64,000 nucleotides of DNA from Massospora cicadina (taxonomy: Eukaryota > Entomophthoromycota > Entomophthoromycetes > Entomophthorales > Entomophthoraceae), in the NCBI GenBank assembly GCA_022478985.1, contig JAKSZP010017442.1, positions 28,243 through 92,242 of the forward strand, read 5' to 3'. Within the stretch, counting starts at the first letter, position 1; each line of letters opens with the position of its first letter. The position numbers and the translations under genes were made by a program. Below, piece after piece: positions 20,560 through 31,034 of the stretch. The notes beneath the pieces were generated by a model. It saw only the letters and a list, made by a program, of their open reading frames with translations. It searched no databases and was not told where the DNA came from.

Positions 20560-23500
20560 ACTTATGGGGAGGGGGAGGGAACGTGTAAAGGGGCCGAAAC
20601 CACTATTGAGCACGTGTGGAGGAAGGGGTCTGATTTGATGAACCAGACTGGGAACCAGGAGGAGACCAGCTGTCAGCGACGTGGTGGGAGATATCCAAAC
20701 ATCCACGCTTGAAAGTGGTCCACCAAATGAGACCGGAATCTGTGGACAGCTTCAGGGAGGGTGGGGATAGATCCAGCGATGGCATCCAAGACAATCGTGT
20801 GGATAGTCCACATGGCGATTGCAACCACCAGAGCACGGAGGGAGGGTGGGAGGGGGAGGCCATTGATGAAGCAAACATATCTCTTGACAGACTGAAGGGA
20901 TGCGTTTGATCCTGGCCTAGCAGACGTTGGACTTCGCGCCATATCACTTTAGAGGTGGGGCACTTCTCCAGGCGGTGGAACAGCGTTCCATACTGGCCAC
21001 ACACGACACAGGATGAGTGTAAAGCGTTAGAGCGCTCAGTTGTACGATACACCTGCCTCAGGCAGCGCCACACATGGGAGCGGACTTGAGGCTGCAACAG
21101 AGGATGGTGTGCGTATTTCCAGATAGTCTTTTGGGTTTCAATGGAATAAGGGATGTCCATCATGTCCAGGTAGTCCACCCTGGATAGGACTTGGGGCCGA
21201 ATGGGGATCACGCCATCATGGATGGGTAGCCCCTGTACCTCTTGTGTGAAATGAGGAGAGGGGCGGCCTCTTCAGATTGTATATCCACTAATACAAATTC
21301 TCCACTCTGCGCTTCGCATGGAGAGAAGGGTTCGTTTGTAGTGGGTTTTAGTCCCGTGAGGACCTGTGGCCGATGTGTGTGATGCGAGGTATTTCATCAG
21401 GGAGTGGGGGTTTGATGGATTATTGAGGCCCAAGGCTCGGGAGAAGTTGGAGCGGGCTGCGCGGGACCAGTGTTGGGATGGGAGTGTAGGAGCAGTGATG
21501 GCCGCGATCCAGGTGCCCAGGATCTTAGTGGCATGGGCTTTGAAGTCAAGCAGGCCCATGCCACCATGATGATGAGGGCCAAACATGACCTCTAGCCATA
21601 CTGGTGGAGGGTGGCCTGACCAAAGCCATCCTTGTAGCAAAGCATACAGGGATTTGAAGAAGCTTGGGGAGAAGGGGATGGCGTGGGCTCCGAACCAGAC
21701 TTTGGATAGGAGCATAGAAGTTGGCAAGAACAACCCTACCAGTGAGGGTAGTAGGGTGGGCTCTGAGAGAGGCGATTCGCTTTGTCACGTTGTCCAGTAT
21801 ACAGCACTCCATTACTGCTGACGCGTATCCGCCTGCCTTCATCCACACGCCCAGATGGCGTACCGGTCCTATGGTAGGACGTGGCACAAAGGGGAGCACC
21901 AGTGGAGCAGTGTGTGTTGAGTTAGTAAGGCGTGGACGTGGTCGAGCAGATGGGCCGGGTTGGGAACTACTTGCTGGGGCTCAGCAGTTCTGAAACCGAC
22001 CAAGGAGGATGATTTCAGTTTTGGAGGCGTTCAGTGCCACGTTGCTTACCCGGGAATATTCCTGGATAAGCGCTTCAAGCGCGCTTGCATCTTTGTTATT
22101 AGACACCCCCACTACACAATCATCTGTAAATGCCATCATCTTGACTGGGGTTTGGCCTGGCACATGGACCCCAGTGAGGTGGGCATTCACATCTCGCAGT
22201 AGTGGGTCAAGGCTGAATATGTATAAGAGTGGGCTGAGGGGGTCCCCTTGTCACAGGCCCCTTTGAGGACGGACTACTTCTGTTAGGAAGCCTGGTCCAC
22301 GCACTGCCATTGTTGCAGATTCCGTGAGCAGCATCACCCAGTTAATGAAGCGGGGGGGTAGGCGGAATTGATGGAGGCAGGACCTAAGGTATTCCCAATT
22401 TACTCTATCATAGGCCTTTTGTTGGTCCAAGAATACAAGTGGCCCAGAGGCTGTGGACTGACACACATTAGCCACTGAGTGCACGTTATCCCAAATTGAC
22501 CTTCTGGGGATTAAACCGAATTGTTCTGGGGAGATGGTGGCAGATGCTACAGTCCCTAAACAGTTAGCCATGATTTTGGTTAAAATTTTGGTGTCCGTGT
22601 TTGTTAGAGAAATGGGGCGCCAGTTGGCTAAGTCAAGCCTATCCCCTTTCTTGAAGAGTGTGACAGTAAAGGTCTCTTGTCCTCCTGGTAGGAGGCGCGT
22701 TTCCAACAGGCTTTAGTTGAGTGAGGCTAGCAGCAATGGGGATATATATTAAAATATTTTTTGTATAACTCATATGGAATGCCATCTGGGCCTGGGCATT
22801 TTTGGTTTGGCGCACCGCAAATGGCTGTCCATAATTCGTTCAGAGTAATTAAATTCATTATTTATGGGTATCATAAAATGGTGCGGATATGAGCTTGGTC
22901 AAGAAATTCCGCCATTTTGGCCGGCTGAATTGGTTCAGCTCAGTATAACTTGGAGTAATATCTTTACATTTTGATTGCCACTTCAGCCAGTGTGTCCGCA
23001 AAGGAATTATCCCATCTTTCCACCTGTGTGCAGGCCATGCTCTGGCGTGGTGCAAAATTTTTTTGAAGAAGTATGTGGTGCACTTGTCACTTTTAGTGAT
23101 GTGTGTGGCCCTGTTTTGGACACAAACCTGATGTTTGTGTCTTCTTTCAAGTGCGTTGAGGTGGGCGGCTGCCTCCGCCCACTTCCAGCCCCATGCAGGG
23201 CTATATCCTGTGGCTGGAATGTTGGACTCCAAGTGGGCCAATTCCACCAGCGTGCACGATATAACTGCCGATGTGGCTCATGAGCGCCTGGAGGAGAGAT
23301 GGCAATAGTGGCAGATGGTGTCTTCTTTGAAAGTTGCCCATGTGGAAATGGGGTCCGCACAAAATGGTGCAACAAACAATTTCACCAAAGTTGCCTCTTC
23401 CACCCACGTGGAAAATCCTGGTGACGCAAGCTTGGGGGGGCAGATTTTGCACCAATGTGGGGCCTTTGCAACTGTGACGGGTAAGTGGTATGTTATCAAG

Positions 23501-24188
23501 ACCAGTCAGTGGTCGGAGAATTCCATTTTCGTTGTTTTGAAGTGGGAGATGTGGGGTTGGTTTTTGACGGCGCTAGAATAAGGTCAATGTGGGTCATGGA
23601 CCTTAATTGGCCATTATGGATGTGGGGACACATCATATTTTTGAGCAGTGGGGCATGTCGCGGCAGCACATCCCTTAGCCCAAGGGTGGCTTTTAGAATG
23701 CGTAGTTCTACGTGACCCTGTGGGGCGTGGGGTGAGGGTGGCCACCGGTCCGTTGGTGAGGTTAGCCAACAGTTCATGTCGCCAACTAGGAAAGAATTGG
23801 GGGGTAGCGGGAGGGATTTGACTGATGAGAAAAATTCCCAACGCTCATGTGCACCGTTTGGGGCATAAATGTTGACAATTGTGTGCGCAACATCAGCCCA
23901 TGAGAAGGTAACAACGAGCACTCAGCCATTTAGGAATGTTTCTGAAGATGTAAATTTGAAAAAATTGTTTTTCCAAATTAGCACCCCACAGTGCTTTGAC
24001 CAAAAGGATAGGGATGGTAGGAGCATTGTTTTCCAAACTTCCTCGGAACCTCGTGGACAGTGGGACTCCTGGATGGCTAGGATAACCACGGGTAAATTGT
24101 TTTGTAAAAAACTCAGTTTCCTAGCCTGGGATGGGGAGGCCTTGAGTCCGGCGATATTCAGCGTCCCTAGATTGAAGGTTTCCCCCAT
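20560..24188 (-). pseudogene. LINE-A1 ORF2 (APE endonuclease, RT, C-terminal CCHC)
   Basis: The start at 24,188 (MGETFNLGTLNIAG) is about 140 bases after the ORF1 stop. Endonuclease motifs are ILAIQESHC, GDMNCW and FSDHW (SDH). RT blocks are KKGDRLDLANWRPISLTNTD, FLDQQKAYDRVN, then RPQRGL followed by a CGA-to-TGA stop, and QGDPLSPLLY. The catalytic block reads FTDDCVVG (FADD in LINE-A3 and LINE-A4). The thumb follows, with WSGHPPPVWLEVMFGP. The C-terminal finger is CVVCGQYGTLFHRLEKC (CX2CX7HX4C), as in L1-like ORF2 proteins. Frameshifts near 23,510, 22,840 and 21,700 and several stops make it inactive. Confidence 0.85.
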
Positions 24189-24331
24189 CGCACCTTAGGT
24201 GCGAGGGTGGGCCCCCAGGCCCACCAACCTCTTCCAGGTCCCCACAGGCTTTCACAGCAGCGTGGTATTAGCAGCAACGTTATCGGGGTTTTTGTTAATT
24301 TTTGTGGAAAGAGTCGCGTTGGCTTTGGCCT

Positions 24332-25603
24332 TCACTTTTTGTTTTCCCGACGTTGGACGAATTTTTTGCGGTGTGGATAAGTTTGGTGCACCGTTGAGTG
24401 GGGCAAAATTTTTTTTTCAATTGGGATAGGTCCCAAGTCAGTTTCGACTGGGGCTTGGGTGCAGCGATTGGGTGAGATCAAATCTCCCATTGGATCCTCA
24501 GATTGAGTGGCCCGTTCAGCATGGGCCTCCCAATCTGATTGGGTGATGGATTCCCAAGTTGCATCCGCCGTGAAGGTCTCCATGTCCTCCTGGTGTTGTG
24601 AGTGTGGGATGGTGGTGTTGGCCTTGTCCGTTTCCTTGGCCGCAGCCCTACGGGCCTGCTTGGCCTTCTTCTGCTCCTGCGGGGAGATGGGCTTTACCAA
24701 TAGGTAGCAGCCTTGTGCTCCCCACGGGAAAGCCTCCTTGGTGCTTGCAGTTGGTTCATAGTGCGCCTCTCCGCTGGTCATGGCCGATGAGGGGTGCTCT
24801 TGGAATGTGACGCCCTCTTTGATGGGGCATGCATGCGCCTTATGGCCGAACGCGTCACAGTGGGTCAAATGGGGGGCGCGCTGTCCACAGTTACCCGGAA
24901 TGGGTGGGTGGTATGCCCTGCAATGTTGTTAAAGGTGGAGTGCGGGATCTGGGTTAGGTCCTTCGTGATCTCCTCAGTTGGGGTCAGAACTGCGATGGCT
25001 TTGCCAGTGCACAGATGTGGCATCAGCATGAAACGTTGCATTTCAAAAGATTGTATTTCGCCATATATTGCGAGACCATCTTTCAGGTGTTGCTCCAAAA
25101 TGTCACGTTTTACCGTAGTAGGCAAAAAGTCAAACGTGAGGAAAATTTGGTTTGATTTTGTCCATCTGGTGCATCTAGTTTTGATGACCCATTGCCCTTC
25201 AGGGAGGTCGACCACTATGCGCACTGCTTCAGCCTCATCTGCTGCTATTTTGCTTTCAAAACCTAGGTCCAGCCAACCATGCGACATGGAGTGAGGTGCA
25301 ACATATACCGCGGTCAGGAAAATTTTGGGTACATCTTCACAAAATTTTTCCCATAGGGCCGTTTATTGGATGTCCAGATACACACGGACTCCGAATTCCA
25401 CCGACAAAACTAGCTGGGAATGTGGCGTGTTGATATACTGGTTGCATTGTGCTTGCCACGCGAGTATCTCCAGGGAAATTGTGACCGCCAGTTTTTAGAT
25501 TTTTTTCTATTCCGCCGGATTCTCTGGGGCATTTTCAAATGTTAGAGGCTGTGGGCCTTCCGCCTGCTCCTCTTGCCTTGCTTGCCCAACTGCTCCCAGA
25601 CAT
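24332..25603 (-). pseudogene. LINE-A1 ORF1 (RRM-like region and zinc knuckle)
   Basis: The start at 25,603 (MSGSSWASKARGAGGR) is inferred because LINE-A3 has the same ATG. The protein continues in shifted frames through SVEFGVRVYLDIQ and TALWEKFCEDVPKIFL, which align with LINE-B ORF1. The 25,287-24,865 stretch reads GWLDLGFESKIAADEAEA, then FLTFDFLPTTVKRDILEQHL and IYGEIQSFEMQRF, resembling an RRM-type RNA-binding fold. The zinc knuckle THCDAFGHKAHAC lies just after a one-base deletion (GGGTCAAAT here, GGGTGCAAAT in LINE-A3), which removes the first Cys from the frame. The C-terminus is Lys/Ala/Glu-rich. It would bind LINE RNA. Confidence 0.75.
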
Positions 25604-25672
25604 GGGCGCAGACTAATCCCCTCTATGAGATTATCAAACTAGATTTAATCTTGAATTGAATAAGTTGCAAAA

Positions 25673-26596
25673 GTGTTTGCAACGAGAAAGAAAAGTTCCC
25701 TGGGAAAACATGAACCACTGGATGTACACATAGTAAATAACTGTTATTCATCTTACTCAGAGTGCACTTACTGTGGTGTGGTGGTAGCCAAAGCCCAAGT
25801 ACGAGCTAAAATTGATACAGGCGCTTCTGTTAACATTGTCTCCACTAAGTTGGTGGAAAAGTTGGCTTTAAAACCCGACATAGACCACCAGATGGTGTAT
25901 GGGACTGATGGAGCGGAAACAACAGTCTCTGAAGGAGCATATAGCACGCTTCCTTTGCGGTTCAGATCTGTTGTTATTATGGCACCAGCGGTAGTATTAC
26001 TAAACAGCAATTAAGATCTGCTGATTGGGACTGCATTTATGCGCCACTATGGGACTGTCATTGACATTATGGAAGAGACCCTAGCCATCCTGGGACAACG
26101 GATTCCCATCTATTTTACTTCTAAGGGAGTTCCAGATGACCTAATCAGCTATAGTCAAATTAATCTCGCCTATAGCAATGGTGCGATACTTATAAAATAT
26201 TGGTGGATGAAGTGGAAGACCCAAACGCTCCCAACCCAGATATCTGAGTACAAAGGGATTCCGCTACGAGCTGCAAACGCTTTTACTATCCCTTCTGGGC
26301 ATCAGGTCATAATTGGGACTGAGCTTGAAATTGATATACTAGGCAGTCTGTATGGAGAGGTTGTGGGGCCATATCAACAATCACAACATGAACCTCATGT
26401 GGCTCCTGGATTACTGTTACCCAGGCAGGGGGTAGTAAAAGTGTTGGTAGCAAATCTTCAGAAGGAGGTGATGAAGGTTCAGCGGCACCAAGTGGTAGCT
26501 TACCTGCATTTGATCCCTATCAATGAGGTCCACTGGATACATTACTTTGGTTATTGGGAAGATCTTGGCTTGCCTTTAGAACCACCTTCAGCATAA
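25673..26596 (+). pseudogene. gypsy-2 protease and linker
   Basis: After LINE-A1 the gypsy frame resumes. AKIDTGASVNIVSTKL contains the intact aspartic-protease triad DTG, followed by GAYSTLPLRF. A single TAA at 26,012 interrupts NSN*DLLIGTAFMRHYGTVI, after which the frame stays open to 26,594. The remainder (LISYSQINL to LHLIPINEVH) is the protease-RT linker, with LPRQGVVKVLVANLQ. This would be the proteolytic part of the Pol polyprotein. Confidence 0.85.
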
Positions 26597-27602
26597 TGTC
26601 TGTGTTTCCTTGGGAGGCGCTCACTGGTCTATTAGAGGATCATAAGGACAGGGTGATGGATCTGTTCAAAAAGTATCACAGTATCTTTGCAACTGATGAT
26701 CACGATTTGGGTTGCACTCATGGGGTTGTTCATTAGGTGAACATGGGAGACCACCCCCTATCAGGTCATGGCCTATCCATCGCTCAAAGGCAGCGGAAGA
26801 AGTTGTGTCTGCAGAAATAGATGCATTGGTGGAACAAGGAATGTTAGAGCCGTCAAAAAGTCCCTGGGCTTCCCCAGTACTAATTGTCAAAAAGAAAGAT
26901 GGCTCCAATTGAGTAGTAATTAATTATTGGAAGCTATACAGCCTTATGAAAAAAAGATTTATACCCGCTTTTGTGAATGAAGATGCATTAAATCAGTTAG
27001 GTTGGGCCAAGTATTTCTCTGCCATGGATTTGATATCAGGGTACTGGTAGATTGAGTTGCCAGCGGCGGAACAAGAAAAGTGAGCTATAATCACCTCAGA
27101 AGGATGGTTCCAGCCTAAAGATATGCCACAGTGTTTGTGAAATTCTCCCACTACGTTCCAGCAGGCTATGGATACTATTTTGGGTGACCTTAAGCTGCCT
27201 TGCGTTCTTGTCTACATTGACGATATCAACATGTTTTCGCGGACATTCATGGAGCATCTTGGACACCTGGAGCAAGTGTTCCGACAGCTTGCTGATGCTA
27301 AAATCAAGATTAATCCCTGAAAGTGCCACTTTTTTAAGGAACAATTGGAATATCTTGGCTTTGTGGTAGACTCCAAAGGGCTTAGACCTCAGCCAGCCAA
27401 AGTGGAAGCCGTCCACGAGATGACTCAGCCAAGCAATAAGCGGGATATCCGGGTGTTCTTGGAAATGATCAGTTACTACCAGCAGTTTGATCCCAACTTC
27501 AGCTGTATTGGGGCTCCACTCTTTGAGCTACTTAAGAAAATGCTGCCTTCAACTGGACAGATCGATGTCAAACCACTTTTGATTTATTACAAACTGCATT
27601 GA
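26597..27602 (+). pseudogene. gypsy-2 reverse transcriptase
   Basis: Consecutive blocks in nearly one frame read EIDALVEQGMLEPSKSPWAS, PVLIVKKKDGS, YFSAMDLISGYW, then TTFQQAMDTILGDL. The catalytic YIDDINMFSRTFMEHLGHL (about 27,212-27,270) follows, then FVVDSKGLRPQPAKVEAV and FLEMISYYQQF. There are about six stops, most explained by single changes of Trp, Gln or Arg codons. The YxDD box is intact. Confidence 0.9.
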
Positions 27603-27639
27603 CTAAAGCGCCTGATTTACAGTACCCCAATTTTAAAAA

Positions 27640-28121
27640 AAGAGTTTATTGTGCAAATGGATGCTTCGCTTTCTGCTGTAGGGGCTGTGTTACCCCAAAA
27701 AGACGATGACGGTGTGGAGCACTCCATTGCATATTATAGCCGCAGTTTAACTGGGCCTGAACGTAATTACACCATGACTGAGTGGGAGTGTTTAGCAGTA
27801 ATCTATGCATATAAGCTATTCTGGGTCTACCTTCATGGGGTGAAATCCAAAGTGGTAATGGATCATGCCTCCTTGCGCTGGCTAAAGAATCTGTAGGAAC
27901 CTAAAGGGCGGCTCGCGCAATGGGCTTTGAAGCTTCAAGCATATGATTTTGAGATCATGAATCATCCTAGGGCGAAGCATCAGAATGCGGACTATCTTTC
28001 CCAATTACCCATGGTCGCCATTACAGCAGATGTGTCTGACATAATGTACAAAAAGATAATTGTGGGCAAATATCAAGATGAGCCGCTGCACGTGATCAAA
28101 GGGTTAGATGGGATTAGGTAG
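27640..28121 (+). pseudogene. gypsy-2 RNase H and following linker
   Basis: VQMDASLSAVGAVLPQKDDD, HSIAYYSRSLTGPERNYTMT, EWECLAVIYAYKLFW and MDHASLRWLKNL are in order and in frame (27,651-27,896). A TAG follows. Then comes the C-terminal part GRLAQWALKLQAYDFEI with HQNADYLSQLP, the usual NADALSR segment. Confidence 0.9.
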
Positions 28122-28145
28122 GATATCTTCTTGCGCAATGGGGAA

Positions 28146-29197
28146 TTATATAAGCAGATTGTGGAATCAACGCTGAGTTTTCCAAAACCCTCTGCCTAGC
28201 CTGCGACAATTATGGATGCCCACAAAGCAGTAGGTCATGGAGGGTTGAAAAAGACTCTGGAGTTCTTGCAACCCCACTACTATTGGGAAAGTATGCACTA
28301 CAATGTGCTCAAGATGGTTGGTTGTTGCCATCAGTACCAAGTGGAGAAACCATACCACCGGAAGACCACCTACCAGCTAGTTAAGCCTCAGTTCGCATGG
28401 CATACAGTTTTTTTAGATGTGGTAGGGCCGCTGCCAACTGGCGCGAACTGCTTCTTTTAAATAATAGTAGCCATTGACCATTTGACAAGATGGGTGGAAG
28501 CAAGGGCTATCAAGGATTTGAGAGCTGTCACTACTGCCAAGTTCATACTGGAGTAAGTTATACAGCGCCATGGTTATCCGCAATTTATCCCAACAGACAA
28601 TGAAACCGTTTTCACATCACATATATTGGCCAAGTTGAACGAGCTCATGGCAATCTGAGGGGTCTTAACTACCCCCTACCACCCTGAATCTAAAGTATGG
28701 TGGAACGGGTCAATGGGACTTTGGTAAATATTCTACGCAAGCTTGTAAATGAGCAGCCATCAGACTGGAGCACCCTTTTATCCACCGCTGTCTTTGCATA
28801 CAATATTAGCTACCACTCAGCAACTGGTAAGAGTCCATTTCAATCGCTCTATGGATGCCATCCAGCGCTGCCTACCTTGCTTTACTCCTGTGTGGAGGAT
28901 ACTAGTGGAGTTGAAACCCACCACTATTTGTCTACCTTAATTGACATGCCGATCAAGCTCCAAATTGAGGCATATTCTACTATTCTTGCCAAGAAAATTC
29001 AGGATCATGCAGCTGACCAAAGTAGACGCCACAGTCTTCCACAGTTTGGGGTAGGGGAATTGGTCCTGTTTCATGACCAGCATGGGTTCAGAAGAAGGAA
29101 TAAACTCATTAGCGTATGGAGTGAACCATTTGAATCATTGAGAAAACTGGAGTTGGTGCCTACACCATTAAGGAACTTGCGGGGGTCAAATTATTAA
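28146..29197 (+). pseudogene. gypsy-2 integrase
   Basis: The zinc-binding domain has DAHKAVGHGGLKKT and KMVGCCHQYQ (second Cys region altered). The core starts with VFLDVVGPLP and IIVAIDHLTRWVEA (first Asp) and continues with FIPTDNETVFTSHI (second Asp). The third acidic residue lies in MVERVNGTLVNILRKL (Glu, 28,697 onward). The last frame is open for 166 codons and includes YNISYHSATGKSPFQSLYG and a basic C-terminal part with FGVGELVLFHDQ. No chromodomain follows. The polypurine tract is 60 bases downstream. Confidence 0.9.
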
Positions 29198-29255
29198 CTG
29201 GGTACATGTAAAGTTCCTTTGACCATACAAAGAATAAGAGCCTTATCATCCAGTC

Positions 29256-29268
29256 AAGGAGGGGGTAA
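29256..29268 (+). promoter_or_regulatory. gypsy-2 polypurine tract
   Basis: AAGGAGGGGGTAA directly precedes the TG of the 3' LTR. Confidence 0.85.
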
Positions 29269-29829
29269 TGTCATGATTCTGATATGACTGGACAATAATC
29301 CTGGGACAGTTAGGGAGGTTTGAAACAAATCCACCTAAATGACATTAGTTAAATTTATTCAAGTGCCTTGATATGAGGCGATATTAAATATAACAGGTTA
29401 ATTATTGGATTGGCTTGAAATAAGGCGATCAGGCGATGTTGACATTTGATGAATATGAATTAAATTGCCTACAAATTAGGCGATAGGAAGTTAAAGAATA
29501 ACTAGCTGAAACAAGGAGAATTGGTGGAATTAAATAGCCCAAGCAACATGTGTGGTATCATCCAAAGCCACCATATATGAGTGGGATGGGCGATTAAGAG
29601 GGGTTGTTAGTTAATAAGAAAAATTATGCAGGACAGAGAGGATCCGCGGAGCTTATTATATTAAAATAAAGTATTGTAGTGGGAGCAAGTGCCCCATAAT
29701 TATTATATTAACGCTTATTCTGTTGGTACTGAGGGCCACAAACGTCATATAATTGGTCAATTACTCAGTGGGATAAACCCTGTGCAAACCCCTTAAGGCA
29801 TATTTCCAGAATTCCGCTGAATTATAACA
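29269..29829 (+). repeat. gypsy-2 3' LTR
   Basis: 561 bp, starts TGTCATGATTCTGATATG and ends GAATTATAACA, followed by GTGTG. Scattered differences from the 5' LTR. Confidence 0.92.
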
Positions 29830-29950
29830 GTGTGTTTCATATAATATGCTCATTTGTACGTTTTGTTTGAATAAACTAGTTACATTAATTTAGTTTTAGT
29901 TTTTAGTTTGGTAATGTCCATCCCCTGGTCAGCTTACCTCAGTTAAATAA
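29830..29950 (+). mobile_element. R1-B 3' UTR and 3' end (right of gypsy-2)
   Basis: This continues R1-B. GCTCATTTGTACGTTTTGTT matches the 3' UTR of R1-A, followed by the terminal motif TGTCCATCCCCTGGTCAG (29,915-29,932) and an A-rich AAATAAAATAC tail. Confidence 0.85.
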
Positions 29951-31020
29951 AATACTTGAAATGATTATTCTTCTCTATTGCATGAGCTGCAGCCCACACA
30001 CCCGTCTCCTCTCATGATGATCACATTTCTGACCCTACAACTTTCTTTGAATGTGGCAAATTTCTCCCTCCTCCTCCCACAAGGTGGAAGCTGAAGACGC
30101 CACAGTCTCAGTCAATCAGAACTTTCCCTCAAACAACAAAAAAGCTAATCCCAATCAGGAGCCTGCGTGGACCTCAGTTATCTCAAAAAACCCTAGCCAG
30201 CCATCCACCCCCATCCCAGACAGATGATGATAAATTGCTATCCTAAACAAAAGTCCTAGAATTATTGGAAGAATTCAATTAATCAGGTAATTAAGTCCAA
30301 ATCAGTTGAGGCTTCAGGCCTTGAAATGTACCTCAACACAGACTATGTGGCTCAGTTCCCACCTCAACATTATGCATCTCACTATGATGTTGGCTCATTC
30401 CATAAATGACCACCAACTCACCAAAGAGGCTGTTGCCTCTTCTGAGTGTCACCCCCTTTGAAAGGCCATTGCAAAATCAGTTGCAGTCTTGGCCAAGATC
30501 CTACCCCTCCTGTCCTCCCCACCATGCACAAACCACACAAAAGAAAACTCTTTATCAGCAAGTTAAAAGGTGATAAAAAGTCACAGCAATCGCAAAATTT
30601 TGCCCAAACCCCGCATCAACATCAACAACATTTAATATTCACCAACTTCCCAAAGTTCTCCTCAAGGCTGAGAAACTCCTCTATAAATATATTACCATAC
30701 TATTCATAGCCAAAATCGAAACACAAGCCATATTCTGCTACCTTGACCCCATTTAAGGATGCGCCATGCTTGATCTCTCAGCCCAATGCTAAGCCCTGTC
30801 CACCCAAATGAGGTGATGAGCCTCTAGATCCCCCTTTACCCTCTGCTGTGGAAAGCTAGCTGTTTACCGCTACTATCCTGGTTGGATTATTTTAGTTTTC
30901 TTTAATTTGATTTAAAATGCCCACATTTCATTCTGACCATTTTTAGTTTTAATAAGAGTTTGATTTGATCATATGAGCTTTTGTAATGTCTATCCCTGGT
31001 TAGCTTACGCCAAAATAAAC
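29951..31020 (+). mobile_element. R1-F: 5'-truncated R1 copy
   Basis: This copy starts at a position equivalent to the zinc-knuckle region of R1-B (ACTTGAAATGATT in both). It keeps the C-terminal blocks: a form of NDHQLT near 30,410, KAEKLLYKYITILFI near 30,670 and the decayed acidic end near 30,800. The 3' motif TGTCTATCCCTGGTTAGC is at 30,987-31,004, followed by AAAATAAACAAATAA. It is badly eroded and has no open frame of note. Confidence 0.65.
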
Positions 31021-31034
31021 AAATAATTTTATTT

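Larger units (their letters stand above)
20428..25694 (-). mobile_element. LINE-A1: near full-length L1-like LINE inside gypsy-2
   Basis: This minus-strand LINE has ORF1 and ORF2 and a 3' UTR that ends in an AATAAATTTAAA tail. The 16-bp flanks GTTTCCTGGGAAACCA (20,412-20,427) and GTTCCCTGGGAAAACA (25,695-25,710) are a target duplication with two differences. The host gypsy protein is interrupted exactly here. It is nearly the same length as LINE-A3 (about 5.27 kb), and both share the same 5' end (AAAGAAAAG side), so both are probably full-length. It is the youngest layer of the three-level nest R1-B, gypsy-2, LINE-A1. The 3'-end motif is at 20,451-20,468. Confidence 0.9.
18464..29829 (+). mobile_element. 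gypsy-2: Ty3/gypsy LTR element with a LINE inside
   Basis: LTRs at 18,464-19,023 and 29,269-29,829 (TGTCA...ATAACA) are flanked by a perfect GTGTG duplication (18,459-18,463 and 29,830-29,834). The element has a primer-binding site, gag with a zinc knuckle, protease, RT, RNase H, integrase and a polypurine tract. After removing LINE-A1 (20,428-25,694) it is about 6.1 kb. Its reading frames are less eroded than those of gypsy-1, and the two LTRs look roughly 93% alike by eye, so it is younger. It sits in the 3' UTR of R1-B. Confidence 0.92.

Noticed and set aside
22975..23283. Plus-strand open frames opposite LINE-A1 (and similar ones opposite LINE-A2, A3 and B)
   Set aside because: They are antisense shadows of the GC-richer LINE ORFs. 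They carry no domain and are not conserved independently of the sense strand.
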